A DNA stretch of 64,000 bases, taken from positions 62,001-126,000 of the forward strand of contig JAPTJF010000147.1 of the NCBI GenBank assembly GCA_029339195.1. Reading direction: 5' to 3'. Source of the stretch: Micractinium sp. NFX-FRZ (taxonomy: Eukaryota > Chlorophyta > Trebouxiophyceae > Chlorellales > Chlorellaceae). Positions 33,699-44,862 of this stretch are shown in pieces. Within the stretch, counting starts at the first letter, position 1; each line of letters begins with the position of its first letter. The notes under the pieces are model-generated. The model was not told the origin of the DNA. It ran no database searches and saw nothing but the letters and a program-made list of their open reading frames with translations. The translations under genes and the position numbers were made by a program.

Positions 33699-36600
33699 TC
33701 ACTTCATCTTCTGTGCTGCCAGCTGGCCCGGATCCGGAAGCTCTCCAGAGGCTCCTGGCGGCAGCAGGGGTGCAGCGCTGTTGGCCCTGCTGAGCTGGCC
33801 GCTGGGCTGCCTGCTGGGCTGCCTGCTGGGCAGCCTGCTGAGATGGCTGCCAGCGGGCGTGGCAGGTGCGCCAGGTGGACGGGGGGCCGGGCGGGGCGGC
33901 TGTGCCTGCCTGGCAGCCTTCAGCTGCTGCTGCAGGTCGGGAATAATGTCTGGGAAGGAAGGCCTGAGAGGAAGGGATTAGTGAGGGCAAGAAGGTCAGT
34001 TGATGGGGAAGGGAAGGAGGAAGTAAGTAGAGCAGAAGTCACTGCAAGCGGCACAACAGGTGAGCAGCGGTACTGCTTGCCCTGGCCCCTGCCACACCTG
34101 TCGGCCGGCTCCTGCGCCCAGCAGCGCTCCATCAGAGCGGCCAGGCCGGGCGGGCAGTGTGGCAGCGGGGGCGGGCGGGCCCCGTGCTGCGTGACCTGCA
34201 TGATGATCTGCATGGGGTGCCACCCACGGAACGCCTCCTCCCCCGCCACCAGCTCCCATGCTGCAGGAGGGAGGGGCAGTTGTGACAGTGTTTTAATGTG
34301 ATTGCGAGGCAGGCTGTTTTGGGCATGGTTATCGGCAAGCAAGCCACTGCCTCACGCAAGATTACCTCTGCCCAACTGCTCCTCACCCGAACCCCACACC
34401 AGCCCCACCCACCCAGGATGCCAAAGGCGAAGACGTCGACGGCGGGGGACAGGCGGCCCTCGCGCAGCAGCTCGGGCGCTGCGTGGGTGGGGGTGCTGTA
34501 GCTGCCCGTCTCCACGTGGGTGGCGCGCCCGTCCAGCATCCTGCGGGGTGGGCAGCGCAGGTGGAAGGCAGACGGGACGTGGGTGCAAGAACGCTGGCAA
34601 CCAGTGCATGCAGAACGCATCGCCTCAGCACACCTCCCCATCTACCCAGCCACCCGCTGCCCCGCCCACCTGCTGAGCCCAAAGTCGGCCAGCTTGCAGG
34701 TGAAGCCACGCTGGCTGTTGCGGGCGCCCTTGAGCAGGACGTTGGCGGGCTTCAGGTCTGCAAGGGGAAGAGGGGGAAACACCATTACTTGGCTGCTTCA
34801 AGTTGGCTGGTAGGCAGGGGAGGCACCTGCGCATATTGGCCACACCGAAAGCTGGGTCCTGCCCAGTACTTGTGCCATGTCCGCACCATGCCATGCTCCG
34901 CCCCCACCGCTCACCGCTGTGCATGATGCCCAGTGAGTGCAGGTACTGCATGCCGCTGGCAACGTCCAGCAGGCACAGGTAGATGGCGGCCTGAGGCAAG
35001 TGAGGTACGGGGGTGGGAGGGTGGGAGGGGGTGCACCGGCCAAAGTGTAGTAGCTTACTTAAGACGCGTGAGTATGAAGTGCTCGCCACCAGGAGCTGGA
35101 CCGCCCTGGATTATTTACAGAGCGCCCCCGCACCGACAGCAGAGTACCGCGCCCCCCGATGCTGCCTGCCCCTCAGCCCTGAGCAGCTCACCATGTGGGG
35201 GCTGCCGTCAGCCATCCTGAGGGGCTTCTGCGCCAGGGCGTCGCCCAGGGTGCCCCGCTCACAAAACTGCAAGGGAGGCAGGCACATGCCTTGGGTCCTA
35301 GAATGGCTCATCCCATTCTTCCCAATAACGAGTGCCCAAGAACCATGGTTCCTCACAGAACCCCAGCAGCCGAGTCGCCTCCTCGCCCCTCCGAGTCCGC
35401 AGCCTCCTCGCCCCGCGCCCCTTTCTGGCCCACCTCTGACACGATCCATGTCTCGTACAGCCCCGGCTGCAGCGGGCCATGTGGATCCTCCACCTCCACA
35501 GCCTCCGCCCCTGACAGCAGCGAGTGCAGCAGGCGGCGGCCCCCGCCGCCGGCGTCCCCAGTTTCCAGGCTGGGCACGCTTTCCAAGGAACTCGTGATTT
35601 CAAGAGAGGCGGGCCCCGGGCTGGAGGTAGCCTCCAGCAGGTCCTCGCTCCTCAGCAGGCGGATGACCGACAGCTTGTAGGTGGTGATGCAGTTGGGGTG
35701 GGACACGCTCATGCTGCGGGGGGGAGGGGCAGAGAGGAGAGGGGCGGCAGGGGTGGGCCGGGGCACATGGCAAGCACGAGGTGGAGGTACTTGACGGGAA
35801 CGTACAGTTGTCAAAGCCTGCTGCTGCGGCTCCACTCAGGGCAGGTCAACTGGGTGAGTTGCAGGCGGGCAAAGGATGGGCGCCACTCTCTTGCAGGGGG
35901 TGGAAAGCAAGAGCTTGCAGCGCCATCAGCAGGCACGCAAGCGCCACCTGAGGAGGCATGCAGGCGGGCAGGCGGTGTCCAAGGGTGGGCAGCCACGCAT
36001 CTGCTGGCATGCCCACTCCCAACCCACCAGAGCAGGGGCTCTCGAGAGAGGGAGGAGGGGTCGTTGCCTGTTACGCTGTGCTCCACAACCTTTACCGCCA
36101 CGATGGCACCGTTCCACCGCCCCTTGTACACCTTGCCATGAGCTGCGGGTTGGCGGGGAGCAGGTGTGGCAGGAGTGGATGCGGCATAGGTGGTGCAGCA
36201 GACGGCCGGGCACTCAGGCTTCCGGGAGGCTTGCAATGTTCTTGAGTTCAATGTGCTACAGGGCAGCGCAAGCTTTGCACGCCGAGCCAGCGGGGGGCAG
36301 CCCTGGCTGGGGCAGCCCAGCACTGGGAGAGAGCGCGTGCAGGGAAGCAGGGCGGCAGTGCCCGCTCACCTCCCCTGCCCAGCAGCTCTCCAATCTCCAG
36401 CCCCTCTATCACGCCAAACCTGCGGCGGCGGGAAGGTGAGGTAACAGGGGCTTGCAAAGCTTCACAACAGGCTGTGCCCCTTACGCAGTCGCCCATCTGC
36501 AGGCGTCTGCACGCTCTCTGTGCATCCCATGCATGCATGCGCAGCATGCACATATCTCTGTCTGGGCCTTGTGCCCTGCACGGCCGACACACCCAGCAGA

Positions 36601-39600
36601 GCTCACACAAGCTAGCAGGCTAGCAGCCAGCCGCGCACCTGGTGCGCCACAGCGCATCATGCAGGCGGTCGCCCTCGCTGTCCGAGCCCAAATCCTCACT
36701 CGGCTGCCCCTGCAGCCCTGCAGACCCCTCCGTCCTGCCCTTTTTGGATGCCGCCTTGCCAGGCTGGCCCGGGGTGGCTGCCGCCCCCAGCTTCTCTCCG
36801 CCGGTGCAGGCAGCCGCCTCCATGCGATCCAGCCTGGCGGAGCGGGGCGTGAGAGGTGCCAGCTCAGCAGACCGCACGCTGTGCCTGCTCCCATCGCTGC
36901 GGCCGGCCAAGCCGGCCGCTGCCGCCGGATCAGGCGCCCCTTGCTTGCGGCGCGCCGCGCGGCGGCGGCGCCACAGCAGGAAGCCACCAGTCGCTGCCGC
37001 GGTCACTACACTGGCAGCGGCGATGGCCGCCACTGGGGGCAGCCAGCTGGGCAGGCCAGGGCTGGGTGGGGCCTGAGGGGCCACCCCTGCTGTGCTGCTC
37101 TGGTTGACGGTGGCCTCCAGAGAGCCGAGCTCAGACACCAGGGCGACCCAAGCGTCCTCCTCACACTCAAACGCCACGTTCTGAAGCGTGTAAGTCGCCA
37201 GACCCACTGCAGTTGTTGCACGGTGGGCAAATGGTGGGCATGAGGACGGGTTTATCCTGCTGGGTCAGACGAGTGAGGCGTTGCGGCGGGCCGTCTGCTG
37301 TGCCCAGCATGCAAAGCACAGCACTAGCACGAGATGACTCAGTCCCTTCCTTAGGGCCGAAGACTCCCGCAAGGGCCGCTGCACCTGAGTCGCCGCCTGG
37401 AATAGAGCAGCCCGCCAACTGGCTCCTTCCCAATCATGGATCCCAGGTCGTGCCCCAAGCCGTCCCAGTTCCACGCCGGAAGCCACCCCCATCTCAAGCA
37501 GTCCCCTTATCCACCCACCCACCCTGCTGCCTGGACAGCACGTCTGTGAGAGGCTCCTGCTTTGTGTAGCGAGGCAGGATGAGGTAGCCGGTGTCGCCTA
37601 GAGGCTGCACACCATCCTCACCCACCACCTGACAGGGGGGAGGCGTGGCAGCACGTGTTTGGTAAGCCACCTTGGGAGGAGTCGAGTGGACTGGCGCCAA
37701 CACAGGAGCCAGAGAGGCAGGGTGATTACGAGCAGCCCAGGTGTGCAAGGGGGCACACTGCAGGTTTGGCGATGGCTTGCTATGCCACACCCATCCGCCC
37801 ATAGCACGCTGCTGCACTCGTGAAAAGGGACGAACTAGTAGTAACAAATGGGGCAGAGGATGTGCCACGCAGCAGCTGTTCCAGCAGATTCCGCTCCCCA
37901 GGAGAGGCCCCTCACCTTGCGCAGAGTTCGATGCGTGATTTGCAATATGGCAATATTTGAGCAAAGCACGACCACAGCATGCACAGCACCTCACCTTGCG
38001 CAGCAGCTCGATCGTCATCTGGGTGGCGTTGTGAGAGCAGGGCGTGACCACAGCATGCACAGCGCCATCGACGATCTCCACTTGGTGCCCCGCTGCGCCG
38101 TCCACGCTGGGCCAGAGGGGTGAGCCGGTCATCGCGGTGGCAGCGCTGGGCAGCACCTCGCTCTGAGGGGCAATGCCTGCGTGAGGCGCACGTGGCTCGG
38201 GATGAGAGCGGGGCAGCGGCATTGGCAGGAAACGCCGGGACTGCGCTCGAAGCGGGGCGCTTATCGGCCTGCATCCCGAGCACACGCGTGGGCAGACTGC
38301 GCAGAGGTGGGGCACGAGCGGGGGGACGGCACGCACACCTGGGGCAAGACTGCTGGCGCCGCAGGGAGCTCGCAAGCTGCGCCTCTCCTGACACACGCAT
38401 ACCTTGCAGGTGCACCCGGTGGAAGCTCAGGTTGCTGCTGGACGAAATATAGAGCAGCTGCGGGATGCGACCAAGGTCCAGTGCTGCAGGAGCGGTCAGA
38501 GGAACAAGGTAGCAAGGTGTGCTCATGTAGGCATGGGACAAGGCGGTAGGTAGGCAGGAGCGAGGGCAGTGGCGGTGCAGGGGCGTGAAGCTGGGACGCA
38601 GCGAGCGCTGCAACAACTGCACATCCGCTGGCACGGGGCGGCAGTGAGAGTTGGAAGCGATCCAGGAAAGCTGCACTAGGAACGAAGCGGCAGCTGACCC
38701 CAGAGGCTGCGCAGCACAGCCCCTGCCTGCGCCCCTCCCCGCCCCCCTGCACTGTCCCCGCCTGCGCCCCTGCTCGCCAACTGGCCTTTCAGCTCGCCGT
38801 CGTTGGACGTGATCCGCACGCTGCGCTGCGCCAGCAGGATGGGCAGGCTGAATGCCTCGCGCCGTGCCTCAGCCAGGAAGATGTGGGCTGCGGGGCGCAC
38901 AAGGGGAAGCGGGACTGTTGGGGGCTGAACGGCATGGTGCTGATAGCAGGCCCTTTCTAGCAGGCACCTGGCAACCCAACAGCAATCCAGGCGGGGGAGC
39001 GGGGGGCAGGCAGTAAGGGGGGGAGTCTGCATGCCCACCGCTCTGACTCCCCGTCCCGCTCACCCCGCCCCGCAGCTCACCCCCCAGCACGATGTGTGTG
39101 ACGTTGGGCGAGGAGAGCAGGAGGAGCAGCTCGTCGGCAGTGCCCGCCACGCCCGTTGGCGCCCGCTGGCGGGCCGCCAGGTCAGCGGCGCCGGCGGTAT
39201 GGTTGCCGCGCGGCTGAACGAAGTGCACTGTAGTGTTGTCCAGGGACCAGCGCATGTTGCCAACTGCAGTGTCGTTGTGGCGGGGCAGAGCAGGACAGGC
39301 GGGTTGGCATGCAAGAGCAGACTCTGCAGGGGCCTGGCCGCGCAACACGCAGAGGTGCCACCAACACCCACGGCCCGGCACAGATGCAGCTGCTGCCGCT
39401 CCCCCCGCTCTGCCCCATCAGGGCCCTACCCAGATCTCCGGTCGTTGTGTTGCGGATGGCAAAGGAGCCGTTCAGTTGCTGGCCGATGAGAATTGAGTCG
39501 TCGCTCAGCTGCTGCACTGTGTCGTTGCGCCCTGCCAGGTGGCGGTAGGCTAGCAGCTGGGAGAGGGTGTGGTTGGCGCTGCTCGGGGGGGCCTGCTTGT

Positions 39601-41165
39601 AAAGGTGGCAGTGCCAATACGCCATCTACAAGTGGGGGTCAGAGCGCCAGGGGGGGATGCAGAGCAGCAGTGAGGGAGCAGCGCTGAGGGCCAACAGCAG
39701 CCAGCCGTCGAAGTCTAAAGCAGGACCTTTGCACTGGGACCTTTGCCCCCTCCCCGCCTGACTGCAGCTGCTCCACAGAACGGTTGTGTCGCGACTTGCG
39801 TTGTGGAACAGCAGACTGAAAGCCCACACAAGCAAGCAAGCATGCATGCAAACAGATGCAGGTGTCGGCAGCTCACCAAATGGCCGTCAGCTCCTGATGC
39901 GGTGGGCCTGCAACGCACGAAAGTCGCAGCAGCAGGGGAAGGCGCTGTGGGTACACCGAGTGCGTCGGCGGAGCGTGCGACACAGCATCGGCAGCCCTCA
40001 ACAGTGAGTGCGCCATAGCGCACGCAGCAGCCACATAAAGCACGTCCACGGCGGTGGATGCAGTCAGGAGACGCGGCTGCATGGGCTGTGAATATATGCC
40101 AGCCAGCACAACTGGCTGTCGTCCCGTGTGCGCAGCCGGCTTGCAGGGCAAGCAGACAGCACGCAGCGCGTTGCCGCCGTCTCACGGGGTGGCTGCTGCG
40201 CCGGTGCCGATATGGAGCAACGGCGCCCCGTGCTCACCAGAAAAAGGCGCCAACGACCTCGCTAGCAAGGCCGGCAGCCAGGCCAGAGCTGGATGGGGCC
40301 ACGCCCTGCGGTACCATGCCAGTACAGAGGCAAGCGTGCCAGGATGGCTCACACCATCGAAGAAGGATGCGATAGCCGGAGAGTGTGAGCCTCACTGAGG
40401 TGAGGGCAGCAATGAGGCTGGCATTTGGCCGGGGCCACCTGCAAGTGCCTCACAGGCCCGAACCATGCCGCCATGCAGCCCTGCCAGAGTGCCAGCGACC
40501 CGGCGGCCGCAGTTGTGCCGGTGCCCGCTCATACCCAACTCTCACTCAGCTGCCGGACCCCCCACATGCACGTGCGTCCCGCCCACTTCTCACCTTGACT
40601 GTCAGTCCATAGACAACAAAGGAGTGGCCCACGGGGTGGTACATGAGGTTGACCGAGCCTCCCACATCCAGGGTGGTGTTGCCGCTCCACGGCTTGCCGC
40701 CCAGCAGCACCAGCGTGCGGTTGCCGCCGTTGATGGGAAGCCATGGACTGAAGGCGGTGACATCCGAGGGGAGGATGGAGATGTCATCTGGAGTGGGAGG
40801 GAGGGTTGGGGGAGGGAGGGGAGATCATCTGGGGAGTATACAGGGCAGGCAGCGGCGGCGGCTGGCGGCGGCGGGCCCCGCCTGGCGGCAGGCCTCGCGC
40901 GGGGCGGTGCCAGCAAACCAAGGGCTCCTCACCCACCTGTCAGCGTGATCAGCTGACCATCTGAGGAGCCGGCTGTGGCGTTGAGGGCTGCCAGGAGCTC
41001 GCGGGCAGTGGCCACGCTGGTGCGGGTGCCCAGCTGAGACAGCAGCGCCTCAGGCAGCGGAGGCACTGCTGCTGGGAGCTCTTCACCGGCATCAGAGCAG
41101 CTAGACAACTGCAGGTATGCCAGCAGCGCCGCCAAGGAGCCGGCCAGGAGCCTGGCGGTGGCCAT
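33699..41165 (-). CDS. receptor-like kinase RLK-E (inverted, diverged ectodomain)
   Basis: Exons in gene order 41165-40937, 40787-40594, 39625-39430, 39263-39081, 38887-38786, 38483-38403, 38176-37995, 37628-37523, 37206-36639, 36419-36370, 36142-36028, 35713-35434, 35266-35192, 34990-34915, 34757-34670, 34540-34413, 34260-34098 and 33963-33699; 1026 residues. It has the same plan as RLK-A, but exons 3 and 4 of the others are fused into one shorter exon and the GMAP...AGMT segment is missing. The kinase exons are near-identical in length and sequence to RLK-A/B/C (GRGAHGKV, VAVK, IMHSDLKPAN, DFG, APEL), although GSYG before the APE is GSYS. The Pro/Arg/Gln-rich tail is unrelated to the others. 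Intron 5 appears to start GC (AAG|GCCAGT), and the exon 3 acceptor is TAG. Intron 2 holds a 31-base exon-like piece (39907-39877) that would add a stop if spliced in. Confidence 0.85.
37911..37989 (-). repeat. 79-base duplicate of the 3' end of RLK-E exon 7 with its donor
   Basis: On the minus strand, 38068-37990 (end of exon 7 plus GTGAGG donor) and 37989-37911 are tandem copies. The second reads AVHAVV then a diverged middle and ends in (L)RK before another GTGAGG-type donor. Splicing from the second donor would lengthen the ectodomain; 79 is not a multiple of three, so the reading depends on which segment is removed. Confidence 0.8.
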
Positions 41166-41973
41166 AGGTTGTCAGGCAGCGCAGGATAGTCTATGGCAAT
41201 CGTCCAAGGTTCATGGCACGGGCAGGAAGTGTAACAGACACGCCGTGCCCAAGCACCGCACTGTCTGCCAAGAGTGCCCCTTTCTTCCTGAGTAACGGGG
41301 GCAGAAACTCATCGCACCGGGTAAGCACGTCGTCACCCTGCCTCCAGACCTGGTCGTACGTCATGAGCAGCGAACTCACCCCTAACCTAACCAGCGTCCA
41401 CAGGCCTCTGGGCCTGGCAGGCTCGCAATGTCCGACCTCAGCACACACCTGGACGCTGCTCTGGACGGCGCACCGCTGCATCGCACTGCCCAGGAGTTCC
41501 CTGAAAACCCGACAGAGCCCGGCTGGTGGGGGCTTCACCAGGTGGAGACCAGATCCGGTGGTCGGCTGCCGCAGCCGCCGACAGCTGCAAGAGGCAGGCG
41601 CCGCACCGCGCTCTCCAAGCACCCTGTCCGAGCCGCCACCCTGCAGTCCTCCCAACCTGCTGTGAAGACCTCTGCCTACAGGTTCCCGCGCGCCCATTGA
41701 CAGGCGGCACATCGTGCCAGCCGCGGTAGCTAGCAAGGACACAAGCGGCTGCCTGACATGCGTCTGCGTGTCAATGTGAACAGTGCGTCGGTACTTGCCA
41801 GGAGATACAAATTTTGCACCATCTGCGTGTGTGTGTGAGTGTGTGTTGACACTGGATGCAGCAGATCAAGGAAATACAGCACAGCCACTTGACGCCGCCC
41901 GCAGAAGCAGGCTGGTTGCAGCGCTGCCCCGCGTGCCAGGCCGGCAGGCCATGCTGGGCCATGCTGGGCCACG
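41166..41973. other. intergenic region: RLK-E promoter and ZOP1-like 3' flank
   Basis: No gene seen. A GT microsatellite lies at 41826-41847. An open frame on each strand spans about 41200-41700 but neither has recognisable features. The RLK-E promoter should lie just above 41165. Confidence 0.5.
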
Positions 41974-44306
41974 TCACGTGAGTCCAAAGCTGGAGGCCGT
42001 GCGCTGCTGCACCCGCTGCCGCGCCGCTTCCCGCCGTGCCAGGAACTCTGCATCTTCCTTACTCAGCTCCTTGCCCCCGCCGCCGCTGCCTGCCGCCCCG
42101 CCCTCCCGCTTCCGTTTGGGGTCTGCCGCCGCCGCCCCTGCTGCCGAGCTGCTGCCGCCGCGCCCCGCCTGTGGCACCCCCACTCCCTTGGCTCCCCCCA
42201 CTGCTCCCTGGATGGAGTGCAGCTGGTAGCCTCCCACCTGCGGCATACACGAGGGGGCATTACAGACGCGGGGGCAGAGCGCCAGTTAGCTCTATCACTA
42301 TTTGCAGTTCCCTGGACAGAGGGCGGCTGCTGGTAGCCTCCCATTTGCAGCATGGGTGAAAGAGGGAGCATGCTAGGTAATCATACAGGAAAAAAAAACG
42401 CGTCTTCCTGCTAGGAGGGGTACACAGCCAGGGGCGGCAGGCGGTGACGAGAGGGCGGGAGGGCGGCGCAGCGGAGGGCCGGCTCTCAAGGTGTCAAGTG
42501 GCGGCACGCGGGCGGGCAAGGCGGCGGTAGGCAGCAGCGCGATAGAAAACCCAACTGTGGCTGGCACTCACACCTGTTGTACAGTGGCACCAGCCTTAAG
42601 ACAGCAGCAACGGCACCAGCAGCACCAGCAGAGACGGCAGCGGCAGAGACGGCAGCAGCGGAGGCACCACCCTGGCAGTTTGCCCACTCAAGACCAAAGC
42701 TGTCCCACCCGGCCAAACCCCACCTGAACCTGCAGTTTATAGTTTCATAAGGCTTGCCACCTCACCTCTGAAAGCGGGTGCTTGTTCACCACTCGGCTCC
42801 CCGCCACCGCATACTGCTGCCCGCCAGCCGCACCCTGCCGCGCCGCCTGCACGGCACCGCCGCCGCCGGCCGCTGCCGCCGTGCCGGGCGGGCCGCTGGT
42901 GGGGGGCGGCAGGGGCGGCGGCTTGTGCATGACCTCATACCGGGCCTCCTGTGGCATGGTGGGCTTGTCTGTCCACACCACTGGCTCCCCGCCATAGTAC
43001 ATGCCTGCACACGCACACACAAGGGGAGGGATGATATCGGGTGCGATCGTTGACAGAGGAAGGGGACATGGTGCAAGGAGTGTGTGCCGCCCTCATCATG
43101 TGCTGCCGGCCATACGACATACATGCCTGCGGGGATAGTGTTCACAAGCTGGCAATGACTGTTCAAGGCATCAAGGCACACTCCGCACACCCACCCACCC
43201 CGCCAGCCATGCCACAGCACACCCACCCTCTTGCTGTATACATCCTGTGTCGCATCTACCCATCCATCCACCCACCCACCCACTTGCTGTATTGCATCTA
43301 CCACTCACCAACCCACCCACCCACCCGTGTTCTTGTCGTAGTACCATCGGTGTACCGCATTGTAGTAGTACCCCGACCCCTCGTTCCACTCCCACTCCCC
43401 CAGCCGCGCCTTGCGGGCCGCCTCCTCGGCCTTCTTGTCCGCCGCATACCGCTTTTGTGCCTGAGGGGGCAGGGCAAGTGGGGAGCAGGCACGGCGGAGC
43501 AGGCGGGGTAAGGCAGGCGGGCATGGCAGGAAGTCGCATAGAGGCCACAGGCGCTCCTTTGTCTGCCCGTCTGTCTGTCTACTGCATACCGCTGTTGCGC
43601 GTGGGCATATGGGCAGGGCATGGAGGGGACTGAGCTTCGTGGCAGGGGGTGCTGTAAAGGAGCAAGAGACTTGAACACCTCTTCTTGTCCGCTTCAGATG
43701 TCGTTTGCGAGCGGCAACATGCGCCGCAACCCGCGCCCTCCTGCTTGCAGGCGCACCAAAGCAGCACACCCCTCAAACCCACACACCTCCTGCTCCACTC
43801 TGTTCATTGAGGCAGCCAGATGTGCCTCCTCCTTCTTCTCCCTGTCTGCCGTTTGCCGCATCTCCCGAAGCTCTGCGGTGCAGGGTGAAGGAGAGAGCTG
43901 GGTCAGATCCAGCGTGTGGAGGTAGCCCGGCACTGGGCAGTCGGCAGCTGGTGCAGGCGACGCCCGCAGCGGCGCTCCCCACATGTCTGTCCACCTTATG
44001 AAGACCTATCTGCCGTGCCTCACCCACGCATGGTAGATGTACAGCCATCCGCAACCACAAGCGGCACGCGGGGCGGCATATTCCAGCGGCAAGGCAGCAG
44101 GCATGGCAGGCGAGCAGCGAACAGCACAGGCGAGCAGTCGAACAGCGGGCGGCAGCCGTGGCGGCAGCAGCAGCACACTCACTGCGCGTCACATTCTCCT
44201 GGTGCCCGGCGCCGCGCTCGTGCACCGCCCACGACTGGGCGGTGTCCTTGAGCCAGCACTTGCAGTACTCGCACCATTTGTTCTTTTGGGACACCCAGAA
44301 CTGCAT
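41974..44306 (-). CDS. ZOP1-like zinc-finger and OCRE-domain pre-mRNA splicing factor
   Basis: Exons in gene order 44306-44183, 43872-43787, 43460-43325, 43004-42766 and 42237-41974 give 282 residues. The N-terminus MQFWVSQKNKWCEYCKCWLK has a U1-type/matrin C2H2 finger (Cys12, Cys15, His29, His35). A charged helix (residues 42-90) leads to an aromatic OCRE-type motif, GEWEWNEGSGYYYNAV, then WYYDKNTGMYYGGEPVVW (about 91-126). A Pro/Ala/Gly-rich segment follows, and a basic C-terminus with LSKEDAEFLARREAARQRVQ. This order matches Arabidopsis ZOP1 and is related to animal WBP4/FBP21, spliceosome-associated nuclear proteins. A nuclear role in splicing is therefore expected. It is divergently arranged with the kelch gene at 44863 across 556 bases. 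Confidence 0.85.
42310..42354 (-). repeat. partial duplicate of the start of the last ZOP1-like exon
   Basis: On the minus strand this stretch reads ATGGGAGGCTACCAGCAG...CCAGGGA, matching the start of the real exon (42237 down: GTGGGAGGCTACCAGCTG...CCAGGGA). The acceptor CAG before it is changed to CAA, so it is probably not used. Confidence 0.75.
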
Positions 44307-44862
44307 GGTGGAATGAAGGACCAGACAGTGGGACGGTGCGTGGCGGCAGGCAGCGGCGGCGGGAGCGGCGGCAGGAGCAGCGCTGGGCGCAGCGGGCGGA
44401 CCGGCGGCTTGGCAGCGAGTGTGCACAGCGCTTGCCTCCGTCATGCTGGGGGTACGCGAAGGGTATTTGCGGCGGCTGGCCGGATGGCGAAAAGCTTATG
44501 GTCCGGTGCTGCGCGTTGCTGTGGACAGCGCGTCAAGATTATTTGGCAGTCTGTATAAACGAGGCGAATGGCCCATTCCACCCCCCGCAAAGCCAAAGAA
44601 GTGCCCATCGGGCGCCAAGCTGGCGGGCTCTGTGAAATCCTAAAGCACACAAAGAGCGATCGAGGACGTGCTGCGATCAGTGCTCATGCACACGGTGCTG
44701 CCTGTGTCCTTACCAGCCCTTGGCATGCTGGTGGCCCGCTAGGCTGCCATCCGCTGTGCCGAGGACCCGTAACCATTGGCTGCGCGCTTTGAGAGACAAA
44801 TTGCTTCTGGGGAAGACTTGATTGAAGCCCGGGGCAGTCCTTATTCGGCTGGTCTTCTCACG
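44307..44862. promoter_or_regulatory. divergent promoter region between the ZOP1-like and winged-helix/kelch genes
   Basis: The two start codons (44306 on minus, 44863 on plus) face away across 556 bases with no other gene, so both promoters must lie here. Bases 44525-44570 (TCAAGATTATTTGGCAG, TGTATAAACGAG) are relatively AT-rich and include TATAAA at 44553 on the plus strand, about 310 bases before the kelch-gene ATG. That is a possible TATA box. Confidence 0.55.
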
